From Apostichopus japonicus (Eukaryota; Echinodermata; Holothuroidea; Aspidochirotida; Stichopodidae), in NCBI RefSeq assembly GCF_037975245.1, contig NC_092583.1, forward strand, positions 4,187,264-4,251,263: 64,000 bases of DNA, given 5' to 3'. Numbering within the stretch: position 1 is the first letter of the stretch; every line of letters begins with the position of its first letter. The notes under the pieces were generated by a model. The model saw nothing but the letters and a program-made list of their open reading frames with translations, was not told the DNA's origin and did not search any database. Positions 40,296 to 51,354 of the stretch are shown here, one piece after another. Made by a program: the position numbers and the translations under genes.

Positions 40296-40405
40296 ATGAA
40301 GACCAGTCTTGTCATTGTTGTTCTGTTGGTTTCTGCGTTCGCAGAAACTTACGGTGAATTCCGATGTCCGAAGTTTTGGACGGAATTCAATGGACATTGC
40401 TACAG
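40296..40405 (+). CDS. Galactose-type C-type lectin, exon 1 (signal peptide)
   Basis: It encodes a hydrophobic signal peptide (MKTSLVIVVLLVSAFAETYG, cleavage likely near residue 20) and the start of the C-type lectin domain, CPKFWTEFNGHCY, whose two Cys (24 and 35) form the N-terminal hairpin disulphide of long-form domains. The exon ends at TACAG|GTGAGT, phase 2. The product is a secreted Ca2+-dependent sugar-binding protein of 167 residues with a single domain, a size typical of echinoderm humoral lectins. Known relatives agglutinate or opsonise microbes, so an immune role is inferred. Confidence 0.87.
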
Positions 40406-40640
40406 GTGAGTTCATAAACTCTTTACTGAAAACAGATTAAAATATCAAGTTTAATTAAAATTAAATTTCAACCCAATATGGTCTCGCTGAAAGAGATGTT
40501 AATTTCCAAATCTCACATTTTAATACTTTATGTACACTGTTACGAAAAAAAAAATATTATATATAAAATTAAAGATGAAATGTTGACGTCATATTACTGT
40601 AGCTCGCCGTTTGTATCAATAACAGTGTTTTTGGCTAAAA

Positions 40641-40701
40641 TAACAGGACGTATATAGCATGTGCATTCGCCGTAAATTTACGTTCACTGTCCGTCCTGTT
40701 A
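40641..40701. repeat. Inverted repeat in lectin intron 1
   Basis: Arms TAACAGGACG and CGTCCTGTTA (10 bp, perfect) enclose a loop that itself holds the palindrome CGTAAATTTACG. A direct copy GACAGGACGTTTTCGACG follows. It may be the remnant of a small MITE. Confidence 0.6.
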
Positions 40702-41709
40702 AATGACAGGACGTTTTCGACGTAAAAGTACCATAATATTAAATTAACATTCAACATTTGTCGTAGAATAACAGTGAGAACGCACTTTTAATTAAATAAC
40801 GTTAATTAAGAATAACTATGTTAATCGTGGATAAAATGACTTGATACCCATTATTCAACCTTTATTTGTATGTAGCGTTATACTTCATTGCCGTTTTGTA
40901 TGAATTAACATACACCGAGATACTGTTCAATTTTAATATTCATAGTGAAGGTGTTACCCAAATTTCGTTGCTTAATTATGCACATAATTTGTCTAAATTA
41001 TAATTTAGGTTGTTCAGAAATAATACATTTGATATGAAAGGATGTGTGACTATTGCTTGAAAACTTGTTTGTGCTCAAACTAAAGTGAAAGTGTTCACTA
41101 TAATCATAAAAACACAAAATCGGTATAGGCATATATATACAGCTGACTTGCAAGGCTTTAAAGCAAATAAAACTTATAAAACTGAAATTCATCCAAACAT
41201 TAGATGTTACACGTTGAGCAGTTGTGGTATTCATTCGTATCTACACGAAATTAATTGCCGAATTAAGAAGTTAGTATACAATTAATCAGAAAGTGACCTG
41301 TTGACAGTAGGTAAAGTTCTTTTGACGGAATTCTAACGACGTTAGTTTTCGTTTTCAATGTACCCGTTCGAAACCGTCCCACCGATTTTCACAAACTGCT
41401 GTTAAATAACATGGAGGCACATGCGTCCTCCTGGCTGCCGGTAGTTCACGTAAAATGATACAACTTTTTCTAATGGTGTAATTGTTGGATTACTCGGTAC
41501 TCAGAAGTTAATATCTTGCCTTCAGCCCTCATTAACATCGTAACAAGTAAATGCAAGAAGTAGGTACAGAAATGAAAACAATAGAAACACGCCAATAAGA
41601 AAGAAAGACATCAACCAAAAATACATGAAATTAAGAGCACAGACGTGGTAAAGAGAAGTCGTAACAGTAGATAGTTCTTTGTAGCACTTGATTTGTTTGG
41701 AACACCCAG

Positions 41710-41890
41710 GTATTTCAACCAGCCTCGCCTAAACTTTGACGCATCGCGGTCCTACTGCCAAAACTTCAGATTGGACCCTGACAACTGCTCCTGTAGGCGT
41801 GCTGGTCTTGTGACTGTCGACTCATCCGAAGAGAACACCTTTCTCCATGAATGGTGGAAGTCAGTAAGAGAACCAATTCCCGACAGACAG
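41710..41890 (+). CDS. Galactose-type C-type lectin, exon 2
   Basis: An exon of 181 nt between the acceptor CACCCAG and the donor ACAG|GTACGT. It completes Arg37 and encodes residues 38-97: YFNQPRLNFDASRSYC, then DNCSCRRAGLVTVDSSEEN and FLHEWWKSVREPIPDRQ. The SYC Cys (53) is expected to pair with the last Cys of exon 3. AGLVTVDSSEEN is the usual helix/strand block of C-type lectin domains. Cys63 and Cys65 are additional. Exons 1 plus 2 total 291 nt, so exon 3 must begin in phase 0. Confidence 0.87.
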
Positions 41891-42509
41891 GTACGTCATC
41901 AATATGTTAGAAAAATAGTTAACCCTGCTTTTACCAGGTTTATTTGTCTGGGGTATGAAAGCAAGTCAGGTGTGTGGGGTGGGGTGGGTTGGGGTGTTGA
42001 TGCTTACAATTTGAACGCAGTATATCAAACATATGCTTCAAGATGGTCTTATCTGTTCCACGTACTAAAAGCCTCAGTTGTGTAAACGTGTGAGACAATC
42101 TAGACACAATTTATACATCATTTGAAAGGTGGATGAGTGGGGTGGCAGGATTACGTTTCTGATTTCCCCTTCCTAGCTAAGGAAGTATTTCATGGCCATG
42201 CTGGATCATTAGCTATTCTTTGTGCTTTCTTTCAGATATATTTTTAAACGAGTATTTTATATCCTGAAGAATATGTCAAAGGGACCGCAAGACAGGGTGG
42301 TGATTTAGGTTGCGCCCCTCCTCCCCCCCCCCCCCCCGTTTCCGTTACAATGCAAACAAACAATAAGTAAAAGAGAAAGATATACGAAAGAGTTAACCTA
42401 TGCTATCCGTTTGACGTTGAGAAAGTTTATTTGATCAATTATGATTGGCCTTCACCCTTTAACTCGCATTTTTGCAAAGTATGCAACCTAAGTGTTCCTT
42501 ATTCTTCTT

Positions 42510-43900
42510 ATTGAATATCACTCCAGGGGAAAATTTATTTTATTGAATGATGAAAAAGGAGCACATTTTAAGAATGCAGGAGAAATTTGCATCCTATTGA
42601 CAATCACTACATGTCGTTCTCAAGATAATAATGGTAGAAACTGTCATAGTTCGTACCATCAATGGACTTGAAGCAAACAGGTGTGATGCCATAGTTGCAC
42701 ATTGACAGCAAAATATTTCGTTTCAATTAATTGTTCACTCTATTGTTTTAAAATTGGATTGGGTAAGGATTCCAACTTTACTCAAGAGGGTGTGAAGTTA
42801 GTGTATAGCACCCCCAGTTTCAGTGTCTATAGTTTTGTTACTCTGTATGGCATACCTCCTCCTCTTCACATTTTTCCATTTCCTTGTTGTCCTCTACATA
42901 GTTATGTCCACAGAGGTCAGTGACTTTGTATCCGTATAAGCCCCATTTTTTGCTTGTTTCAATTCTGCTAAAGAGGAGCACATTCTTCCCTGTTGTAGTC
43001 TCTGGTAGGTTTTACCACAAGCTAATGTTACGCCTTGTCTATTAAGTGTCATATTTTACTCTTATATTAATTAATATTTATTTAATAAGTATTCTGTGGG
43101 AGACTGTGTAGTTAACCACAGTTTTCCGAGTCCATGTATTAATACGCCATGATATATATTATTGCCCAGACCTCTCAGGAGCCTAGTCTTTTTCATTGTG
43201 CATACCTTATATATATTATATAATAGTTTCTTGATGGCAATGAGCACACAGAATAGCAGCCCCTTACTAAGAGGGTGTATGTCGCCCTCCTCTTTGAGAA
43301 ATGTTTGTTATGTATCAGCTGGCTTATAGAAGCTTGGGAATTATCATTCTTTAGTGAATTTATTGTGGGGGGGGGCGGCGGCATGGCAACCCCTGACTGG
43401 GGGGGGGGTCGGTTTAGCCCTGCTTGTAGTCATATTCTCGCAAAGGTATGTGACTCGTTGCACAAGTTGCCACCCTGCTTCCCTTGACCAACTGTATGTT
43501 GTAGTTGCATTACAAGCACGTGCCGGTTCTTGGGCTTTGTGCTCCATTAGCAATACACCAATGATGATAGCGTATCCATAGTGAGATGCAACTCAGTTTT
43601 GAAGCGCTTGTGATATTACACCTGCTTAATTAGCAAAACACCCATCTCTAGTGTATTCACACTGAGATACATGTCAATTTTCAAAGTTGCAAAAGATAAA
43701 ACATAGTTGTAAATGTGCTTCTATGACATTACGCCTGCTTACTTCAAGTTCACTTCTGTTGCAAAATGTTGCTAGAATCGGGAAAATGATACATAGGAAT
43801 CGAATGCAAATTTCACCAGGATGCTTTTAATTATAATTCCTATCTCATCTGTAAATTGTAAAGTTTTCCTCTGGACTATCTTCTTAACAAGTTCTCGTTA
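42510..43900. mobile_element. Foldback (long inverted repeat) element in lectin intron 2
   Basis: The left arm (about 42510-42690, containing ACTCCAGGGGAAAATTT and GAAATTTGCATCC) is inverted with respect to the right arm (about 43780-43900, containing GAATGCAAATTTCACC and AGTTTTCCTCTGGACTATC). The arms are diverged. The same sequence family forms the element at 49420-49995. Between the arms is unrelated sequence with G runs. The right end is about 17 bp from exon 3. Confidence 0.6.
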
Positions 43901-43917
43901 TAATATCTTTTAAAAAG

Positions 43918-44130
43918 CATGTCAGAATCGGTTACACTGACAGTGGTTCAGAGGGAAGATGGCGGTGGATCGATGGAAGTACTAGCTCCTACACCAGATG
44001 GGATAGTGGTCAGCCGGACAATGCCGGAGGGGGTCAGCACTGTGCGGTGATTTGGAAAACATCTACTGACTTCGGAAAATGGGATGATGAAGGCTGCGGC
44101 AGCAGCCGGGCATTCATCTGTGAATATTAG
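43918..44130 (+). CDS. Galactose-type C-type lectin, exon 3 (sugar-binding part)
   Basis: It encodes residues 98-167: HVRIGYTDSGSEGRWRWIDG, the galactose-type motif QPDN (129-132) within WDSGQPDN, QHCAVIW, then KWDDEGC and the C-terminal FICEY before TAG at 44130. QPD is known to select galactose/GalNAc over mannose (EPN). WDD stands in the place of the Ca2+-site WND. Cys139-Cys157 and Cys53-Cys165 complete the usual disulphides. Phase 0 requires the acceptor TTTTAAAAAG|CATG at 43917. The next AG (ATGTCAG|AATC) would give a stop after four codons. Arg100 replaces the Trp usual before IG. Confidence 0.86.
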   Translation, partial: HVRIGYTDSGSEGRWRWIDGSTSSYTRWDSGQPDNAGGGQHCAVIWKTSTDFGKWDDEGCGSSRAFICEY

Positions 44131-44212
44131 GATGATGATAATGAATATGTTCTAAAATTGAAATCCAATCAGTGGTAGAGTAGTTTGGTGATTGTGAACT
44201 CTTTTCTTGGCT

Positions 44213-44218
44213 AATAAA
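44213..44218 (+). terminator. Polyadenylation signal of the lectin gene
   Basis: AATAAA lies 83 bp after the stop codon and is followed by a GT/T-rich stretch (GAATTTGTTGTACCTCTGTTTG). Confidence 0.7.
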
Positions 44219-44339
44219 ACGATCTCAGCCGTGAATTTGTTGTACCTCTGTTTGCATTTTTAAGACGCAATGCCGTGTAAGGTTTAAAGGTTTGAGGTGA
44301 CGGAGGTAATGGATGGTACTCTATATAAACGGTAAGGCT

Positions 44340-45690
44340 AAACAATAACAAGAAAACCAAGAGGTTTTGAGATTCCTTGGCATCTAAATATTACTGTAGG
44401 TTCATTGTGTACACTTGGTTCCGACCTTTTATGAATATTAATGTAGCATCAACACAAATGTTGTTCCTTGCTATCAGCTCAAGTTTGATGAACAAATTGA
44501 TATTTTAAAGAATTTGCTTTAAGCTCTACCACTCATTAATATTCATGCCCCCTCATTAATAGTATTGGGGTAGAATTCCGACTTGCAGCTGGAAGGTTAA
44601 AGGTTCGACTCCTGGCCGGGTCATACTGAAGATGTGTTGAAAATCACTCTAAGCCCTGCCCACTCATTAATATTCATGATATTAGCACCAAAATAAATAG
44701 GGATCGTCTACTCATGATGGGTAACCTATGTACCAAGAATGAGATCAATCTACCTTGGGATTGCTGAGAAAACCTAATTTCAAGCTTTTTTGCGAAAAAC
44801 AACTTAGCCCCGCCCCTCATGAATAATAATGAGATTGGACAAACTGTCACCATATTCATATAGAGGACTTTCCTCTTGTACCACCAAACCAAGTTCCATG
44901 AAAATTGAACTTACGGTTGCGAAGATATTGACATTTGTTGAAAATCACTCTAAGCCCCGCCCACTCATTAATATTCATGATATTAGCACCAAAATAAATA
45001 GGGATCGTCTACTCATCATGGGTAACCTATGTACCAAGAATGAGATCAATCTACCTTGGGATTGCTGAGAAAACCTAATTTCAAGCTTTTTTGCGAAAAA
45101 CAACTTAGCCCCGCCCCTCATGAATAATAATGAGATTGGACAAACTGTCACCATATTCATATAGAGGACTTTCCTCTTGTACCACCAAACCAAGTTCCAT
45201 GAAAATTGAACTTACGGTTGCGAAGATATTGACATTTGTTGAAAATCACTCTAAGCCCCGCCCACTCATTAATATTCATGATATTAGCACCAAAATAAAT
45301 AGGGATCGTCTACTCATCATGGGTAACCTATGTACCAAGAATGAGATCAATCTACCTTGGGATTGCTGAGAAAACCTAATTTCAAGCTTTTTTTGCGAAA
45401 AACAACACTTAGCCCCGCCCCTCATGAATAATAATGAGATTGGACAAACTGTCACCATATTCATATAGAGGACTTTCCTCTTGTACCACCAAACCAAGTT
45501 CCATGAAAATTGAACTTACGGTTGCGAAGATATTGACATTTGTTGAAAATCACTCTAAGCCCCGCCCACTCATTAATATGCATGATATTAGCACCAAAAT
45601 AAATAGGGATCGTCTACTCATGATGGGTAACCTATGTACCAAGAATGAGATCAATCTACCTTGGGATTGCTGAGAAAACCTAATTTCAAG
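44340..45690. repeat. 301-bp tandem satellite, about 3.5 units plus a diverged unit
   Basis: The sequence starting TTGAAAATCACTCTAAGCC recurs at 44638, 44939, 45240 and 45544 (spacing 301, 301, 304). Units 1-3 are almost identical, and the last stops halfway at 45690 where (CA)n begins. A strongly diverged, related unit lies at about 44350-44550 (it shares CACTCATTAATATTCAT). Each unit carries two CCCCGCCC...TCATTAAT/TCATGAATAATAATG motifs. The repeated short frames on both strands follow the unit and are not genes. Confidence 0.93.
44555..44625 (+). repeat. tRNA-like SINE head with B box
   Basis: GGTTCGACTCC (44602-44612) is a perfect pol III B box. The upstream sequence GGGTAGAATTCCGACTTGCAGC and downstream TGGCCGGGTCA fit a corroded tRNA-type D-arm to acceptor arrangement. 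It lies directly before the first intact 301-bp unit, so it may be the 5' head of a SINE whose body was amplified. Confidence 0.55.
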
Positions 45691-45693
45691 CTT

Positions 45694-45825
45694 TGCGTCA
45701 CACACACACAGACACACACACACACACACACACACATACACACATACACACGCAGTCATGACCGCATAGATTCCTACGGCTACCGCCAAGGAATCAATAA
45801 ATACTAAGAAAGAAAGAACAAAACA
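45694..45825. repeat. (CA)n microsatellite followed by hairpin and AAAG tail
   Basis: The (CA)n tract at 45699-45747 has a GA interruption. It is followed by GATTCCT-ACGGCTACCGCCA-AGGAATC (about 45768-45794), a hairpin with a 7-bp outer stem and inner GGC/GCC pairs, then ATAAATACTAAGAAAGAAAG. This could be the 3' end of a SINE (simple-repeat tail) or of a Helentron-type element (hairpin then CTAA). Confidence 0.6.
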
Positions 45826-46033
45826 TAACAAAACATCAAATCTTACCACAAGGTTACCTTCCGAAAGACATTTCAGGACGATTTAAATAGCCCCAACCCC
45901 CAGCCCTTGCCTATTTTAACAAGTGCGAGAGGCAGGGGGTAAACGTGATAATATACAATACAGTCCAAAGTCCATTGGGATGTCAAATGATAAGCTTCCC
46001 TCCCCCTCCCCGCCTTGGGATGGGAAAATTTAA

Positions 46034-47453
46034 CAATCTTACCATTGTCCATATACTAACCATTGTCCATATACTTACCATTGTCCATATACTTACCATT
46101 GTCCATATACTAACCATTGTCCATATACTAACCATTGTCAATATACTTACCATTGTCCATATACTTACCATTGTCCATATACTTACCATTGTCCATATAC
46201 TAACCATTGTCAATATACTTACCATTGTCCATATACTTACCATTGTCCATATACTTACCATTGTCTATATACTAACCATTGTCCATATACTTGCCATTGT
46301 CAATATACTAACCATTGTCCATATACTAACCATTGTCCATATACTTGCCATTGTCAATATACTTGCCATTGTCAATATACTAACCATTGTCCATATACTA
46401 ACCATTGTCCATATACTTACCATTGTCCATATACTTACCATTGTCCATATACTAACCATTGTCCATATACTTACCATTGTCCATATACTTACCATTGTCC
46501 ATATACTAACCATTGTCCATATACTTACCATTGTCTATATACTAACCATTGTCAATATACTTACCATTGTCCATATACTAACCATTGTCAATATACTTAC
46601 CATTGTCCATATACTTACCATTGTCCATATACTTACCATTGTCCATATACTAACCATTGTCAATATACTTACCATTGTCCATATACTTACCATTGTCCAT
46701 ATACTTACCATTGTCCATATACTAACCATTGTCAATATACTTACCATTGTCCATATACTTACCATTGTCCATATACTTACCATTGTCCATATACTAACCA
46801 TTGTCAATATACTTACCATTGTCCATATACTTACCATTGTCCATATACTAACCATTGTCCATATACTTACCATTGTCAATATACTAACCATTGTCAATAT
46901 ACTAACCATTGTCCATATACTTACCATTGTCCATATACTTACCATTGTCCATATACTAACCATTGTCTATATACTTACCATTGTCCATATACTTACCATT
47001 GTCAATATACTTACCATTGTCCATATACTTACCATTGTCCATATACTTGCCATTGTCAATATACTAACCATTGTCAATATACTAACCATTGTCCATATAC
47101 TTACCATTGTCCATATACTTACCATTGTCCATATACTAACCATTGTCCATATACTTACCATTGTCCATATACTTACCATTGTCCATATACTAACCATTGT
47201 CCATATACTTACCATTGTCTATATACTAACCATTGTCAATATACTTACCATTGTCCATATACTTACCATTTTCCATATACTTACCATTGTCCATATACTT
47301 ACCATTGTACATATACTTACCATTGTCTATATACTAACCATTGTCCATATACTTACCATTGTCCATATACTTACCATTGTCCATATACTTACCATTGTCC
47401 ATATACTAACCATTGTCCATATACTAACCATTGTCCATATACTTGCCATTCCT
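46034..47453. repeat. 18-bp minisatellite, about 79 units
   Basis: Unit ACCATTGTCCATATACTT, with variants mainly at one position (GTCCAT, GTCAAT, GTCTAT) and CTT/CTA and ACC/GCC changes. Because 18 is a multiple of 3 and the unit has no stop in some frames, both strands stay open: a frame of 516 codons on the plus strand (HILTIV repeats) and several MVSIWT repeats on the minus strand. Nothing suggests a real protein. Variants form a 4-unit (72-bp) higher-order pattern at about 46545-46830, and a variant block recurs 684 bp (38 units) apart (46531 and 47215). Confidence 0.96.
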
Positions 47454-47471
47454 TTTTATTTACATTGTGAC

Positions 47472-48119
47472 CAAGGGCGGCGGAAGCACTTTTAATCTGG
47501 GGGGCACCGACATCAAAGGGCACTTTGCAGATATTCGATTGGACTGATGCAGCCTTATATTTAGTACCCTTTATAACTCTTATTGTATTCTCTTAATTGC
47601 GTATACACATCACTCCATCAACGCCCACCCCCCCCCCCTGAAGGAAAATATGCGTACTAGCACTGCAATATCCAATGTGCAAATTGGGAAACAAGGAACA
47701 AGTTTTCTTTTGAGACAAAATGAGGTGAAATCATGCAAGTTGCTAATGTAGGAATCTTCCTAATTAGAGTTTATTTCTTGTTAATATCTTAACAAATTTT
47801 TTTCCATTCGAAATAGCATTGAGTTTGACCCACGGAAATTCATTAAAAGTCAGGGGCGTAGCCAGGATTTGCAAAGTTGTATGCACGGCTATCTGAGCGG
47901 AGCGCCACCATCGGTTGGCGCGGAACGTACAAGAAAAGTTTTGGTTTTACAAACCCCTCAGATGGCCGGAAACGGCCCTTCCCGAGTGTTCATTCTGGTT
48001 CCCTGGCCTCTTGCTAACTTGAGACACGTCAATTTTTATGTAGAAAAAGGGCACATTTTTAACCTGAGGAAAAGTGGGGGGCACGTGCCCCCTGTGCCCC
48101 CCCGGTTCCGCCGCCCTTG
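47472..48119. mobile_element. hAT-type element (CAAGGGCGGCGGA family), copy 2
   Basis: A 648-bp near-identical relative of 8504-9136. It starts CAAGGGCGGCGGAAG, ends TTCCGCCGCCCTTG and has a perfect 8-bp TSD ATTGTGAC (47464-47471, 48120-48127). The shared core is at 47889-47942. It sits directly after the 18-bp minisatellite. Confidence 0.95.
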
Positions 48120-48127
48120 ATTGTGAC

Positions 48128-49419
48128 AACCCAAGTCTTGAAAATAACTAAGCAATTAGCAATAGGCCAGCCAGATTTGCTCTAACCAAAACAACTGCTT
48201 TAACTGGAAGCTATAGTATCTCTCCCTCAATGTATAATGATCATACCATAGATGTTAATAAGGTTATAAGCTTAAATCAAATTTTCTTCAAACCTAGCTG
48301 GCATGGAGTTATCGCTACTGAAGTTTGGCATTGTACTCAGATATTTCCAAAATATTGGATTGCCACAAAATAATTGTTCACATACAATGATGAAGCAAAT
48401 CATTTAAAGGACTCTTCCAATCACACAAATGCTACAGCAGCATGTTGAGCAAGGAAGTGAAATCGATTAAAGAAGAAAAGACAGAAATAAGATCTGGCAG
48501 ATAAAAATAATACTGCATCAGCAACACAACAAATATAGCAGAAACATCATCCCCATAGCCATTAATCAAACCAATACCCACCATTCCCCTACAGCCACAA
48601 TTTCTTATACCTGCCCCCTCATATGCAATAGGAAAATGAGAACTGAGTAGTTCTAAATGCAAGATTGTGCTAATGATATACTCTATGTGTGGTGGAAAGG
48701 GTAGTGCAACCCATAGTACTGTAAATTGTCTAGTTTCCCTGCTGAAAGCAACAAATCCACCACCTGAATCATTTACCCCTGACTGCTATTGGGAGGCATG
48801 GGCACACCCGGTAGGGGACACCTCTCCCCTTGGAACCCTCCTTGCACAACTTAACATCTTAACCCCCTCCCCCCCCCCCCCACCTTCCCAGAGTTCACTG
48901 TCACATTAACAATGCAAGAGGAAGACAGCTTTAGATGTAGTTTTGTGTGTATTGATATATATATATATTAATCATAATTTCCTAAAGTTTTATAACTATA
49001 TATATGATGACTTGCTTTTAAGAATAATCTTAATACGTAGTGTCTTAGATATTTAATATTCCTCTGGTCAACTACTGAGGCATACAAAACTTGTGTGTAC
49101 AAAACTTCTGCGTCAAGGAAAATAAAACAACTTGATTACGTCATTGTTTAGATTTATGACACCCACGGTTGACCTGCATAACTGACAACAAACAGAAGGA
49201 AAGAAAACGGGCTTTTCTTAGCGTCTTAGTACCATTGGATAATGAACGTTAAGTAATTAACTATGTAGTTCTATTAAAACTCTGAATCCAAACCTAATAA
49301 ATCGCCACACTAGATAAAATAACAGAGAGGGGTAAACCTTTGTTGCCCTGCAACTGTTAAAAAGTTTATTTTACTCTTAAACTCTACTGTAATGAGTCTT
49401 CCAACTTGTGTAAACATTT
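48128..49419. other. Gene-free stretch
   Basis: No supported exon. A poly-C run lies near 48865-48880. Confidence 0.45.
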
Positions 49420-49995
49420 AAAAGAATAGTCCAGGTCAAAATTTCTTTTTGATTATGCTGCAGAGGCACATAGTCACTCTCAGCATGCGAGTGAAATTTG
49501 CATTCAATTCCTATGTACTGTTTTTGAGATATTGACAGTTGAAGTTATCTGATATTCTTCCAAAAGTGAACTAGAATCAAACAGGTTTGATGTCATAGTG
49601 GCACACTGACAAATAATGTTTTGTTTTGTTCTTGATTTTTTAGTCTATTGATTTGACCTTGGATAGGATAGGGTTTCTAGTTTGTCTAAGGGGGATGTGA
49701 AGTTTATAACATACCAATACCTATGGTACATTCACATTATGGATGCATCCAAATGTACAGTATAAAACTAGACATAAATTTTAAAGGAAAACAAACATTT
49801 TGTATCAGTGTGCAACCATGAAGTCACACCTGATTGCTCCAAGTTCACTTTTGGTATGAAAAGGTGGCAACTTCAACTGTCAATATCTCAAAAACGGTAC
49901 ATAGGAATTGAATGCAAATTTCATCAGAATACTTAGATTATGTTCCTCTTTAACATTTAAATTTACATATAAATTTTGACCTGGATTATTCTTTT
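49420..49995. mobile_element. Foldback element with long inverted arms
   Basis: A 576-bp element. The ends AAAAGAATAGTCCAGGTC and GACCTGGATTATTCTTTT are inverted with one mismatch. Inversion continues inward: TGCATTCAATTCCTATGTAC / GTACATAGGAATTGAATGCA and TTGAGATATTGACAGTTGAAG / CTTCAACTGTCAATATCTCAA, so arms are about 150-200 bp. Related elements are at 42510-43900 and 62215-62900. A TSD is not obvious. Confidence 0.85.
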
Positions 49996-50019
49996 CATCA
50001 TGTTAACAACATTGATAGT

Positions 50020-50284
50020 CCTCCAAGTTCTCTCGCTGATGAGGCTTCTCTCCTGTATCCGTCTATACATGTGTTCTGTCATAGGACTTTCTTACTCCCA
50101 GAACGAGCAAACAGTTAGTTACAATAACTACATACACAAGACTTCTCTCCTATATCTGTTCGTCATAAATGTAAATTCAGATTTAGCCAAAATTTTGTCA
50201 AAATAATCACATTTTGATGAAGGTTACTCTCATGTGTTCTTTCATGTGCCCAGATTTGAGAAAACTCTTCTCGTACTGTAGCTG
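50020..50284 (-). pseudogene. Decayed zinc fingers downstream of zinc-finger gene 2
   Basis: Minus-strand remnants of about three C2H2 units: linker traces corresponding to TTCTCTCCTGTA and CTCATGTGTTCTTTCATG on the plus strand recur every 80-90 bp, but ligands and frame are lost. They follow directly after the stop of the intact gene, so the original array was longer. Confidence 0.7.
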
Positions 50285-51354
50285 CTAACATTGCTCTCCT
50301 GTGTGTTTTCTTTCATGAATCTTCAAGTTTCCAGAGTAAGCAAATTTTTTGGCCACAGTAGTTCCAGTGATAGACCTACCTTCTGAATGAATTCTTTCAT
50401 GTCTCTTCAAGTTATCAGCTCGTAAAAATGCTTTGTCACAGAGAGCGCACTGATGAGGCTTCTCTCCTGAATGTATTCTTTCATGTTTCTTCAACTTGCC
50501 AGATGCAGAAAACTTCTTCTCGCAAACGTTACATTGATAAGGTTTCTCTCCAGTATGTGTTCTTTCGTGTCTCCTCATATTATACGCTTGTACGAATGTT
50601 TTGTCGCAGAAAGAACACCGATGAGGCTTCTCTCCTGTATGTATTCTCTCATGTTTCTTCAAGTTTCCCGACTCGGTGAACTTCTTGTCGCAGTATTGAC
50701 ATGGATATTTTTTCTCTCCCGTATGTGTTTTTTCGTGTAACTTCAAACTCCAAGAATGAGCAAACAGTTTATTACAGACGATACATTGATGAGGCTTCTC
50801 CCCTGTATGTGTCTTTTCGTGCGCCTTCCTACTCTTCCAAAGAGCAAACCTTGTGTCGCAGTAACGACACTGATAAAGCTTCACTCCAGTATGTGTTCTT
50901 TCATGCCGCTTCAAGTTTCCAGACCTAGCAAAGTTCTTGCCACAATAGCTACATTGGTAAGGTTTCTCTCCTGTATGTGTTCTTTCATGTCTCTTTGCAT
51001 TCTCAATTTGAGTGAACTGTCTGTCACAATAGCTACATTTTTGACGAGGCTTCTCTCCTGTACGTGTTCTCTCATGCCTCGGCAATGTTCTGGAATTAGT
51101 CGAAGCTTTGTCACAAGCAAGCGGCACATTGGAATCACTTCTTTGGTAAGGATTCTCTCCTCTATGAAGTGTATCTATTTGTTCCGGTGTTCCTCTTGTT
51201 AGTTTCAAATCCTCTGGGGATATTTCTCCATAATTTGATGATTCAGCCTCAGGGTTGCATGGTAGATGTTCCTCAGGATCCCTTTCCTTCTTTACAACAT
51301 CGTGCTGTCCTACAATTGACGGAGCAATTTGCAATGAGGACTGCCTCTGAAATC
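50285..51354 (-). CDS. C2H2 zinc-finger protein 2, main (last) exon
   Basis: A putative nuclear DNA-binding protein, paralogous to the gene at 21.4-25.7 kb. The exon begins after the acceptor TGTATTCTCAG (51355-51365, minus sense) and ends at TAA/TGA at 50285. It encodes an acidic N-terminal region ([42 protein letters not shown]), matching zinc-finger protein 1 (EDLEQARATP, TLHRGETPYQSS), then eight intact C2H2 fingers with TGEKP linkers. The first is [17 protein letters not shown] and the last [18 protein letters not shown] ninth finger has lost both Cys ([12 protein letters not shown]). Finger helices are diverse, unlike those of protein 1. With the 52-nt exon at 53118-53169 the protein is 373 residues. 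The open frame upstream of the acceptor is intronic. Confidence 0.87.

Noticed and set aside
42085-42160. Read-through of lectin exon 2 to a stop at 42085
   Set aside because: It would remove the QPD part and last disulphides. The donor at 41890 and exon 3 at 43918 give a complete domain.
44555-44625. Functional tRNA gene
   Set aside because: The B box is perfect, but the D-arm and acceptor stem do not pair convincingly, and it adjoins a repeat body.
44674-45673. Repeated 72-79 codon frames on both strands
   Set aside because: They repeat with the 301-bp satellite unit and resemble no protein.
46034-47453. CRISPR-like array of short repeats
   Set aside because: No spacers. Units are contiguous 18-bp repeats with point variants, and the genome is eukaryotic.
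45945-47495. 516-codon plus-strand open frame
   Set aside because: Entirely the 18-bp minisatellite read in a stop-free frame. The opposite strand is equally open, and the composition is a single hexapeptide.
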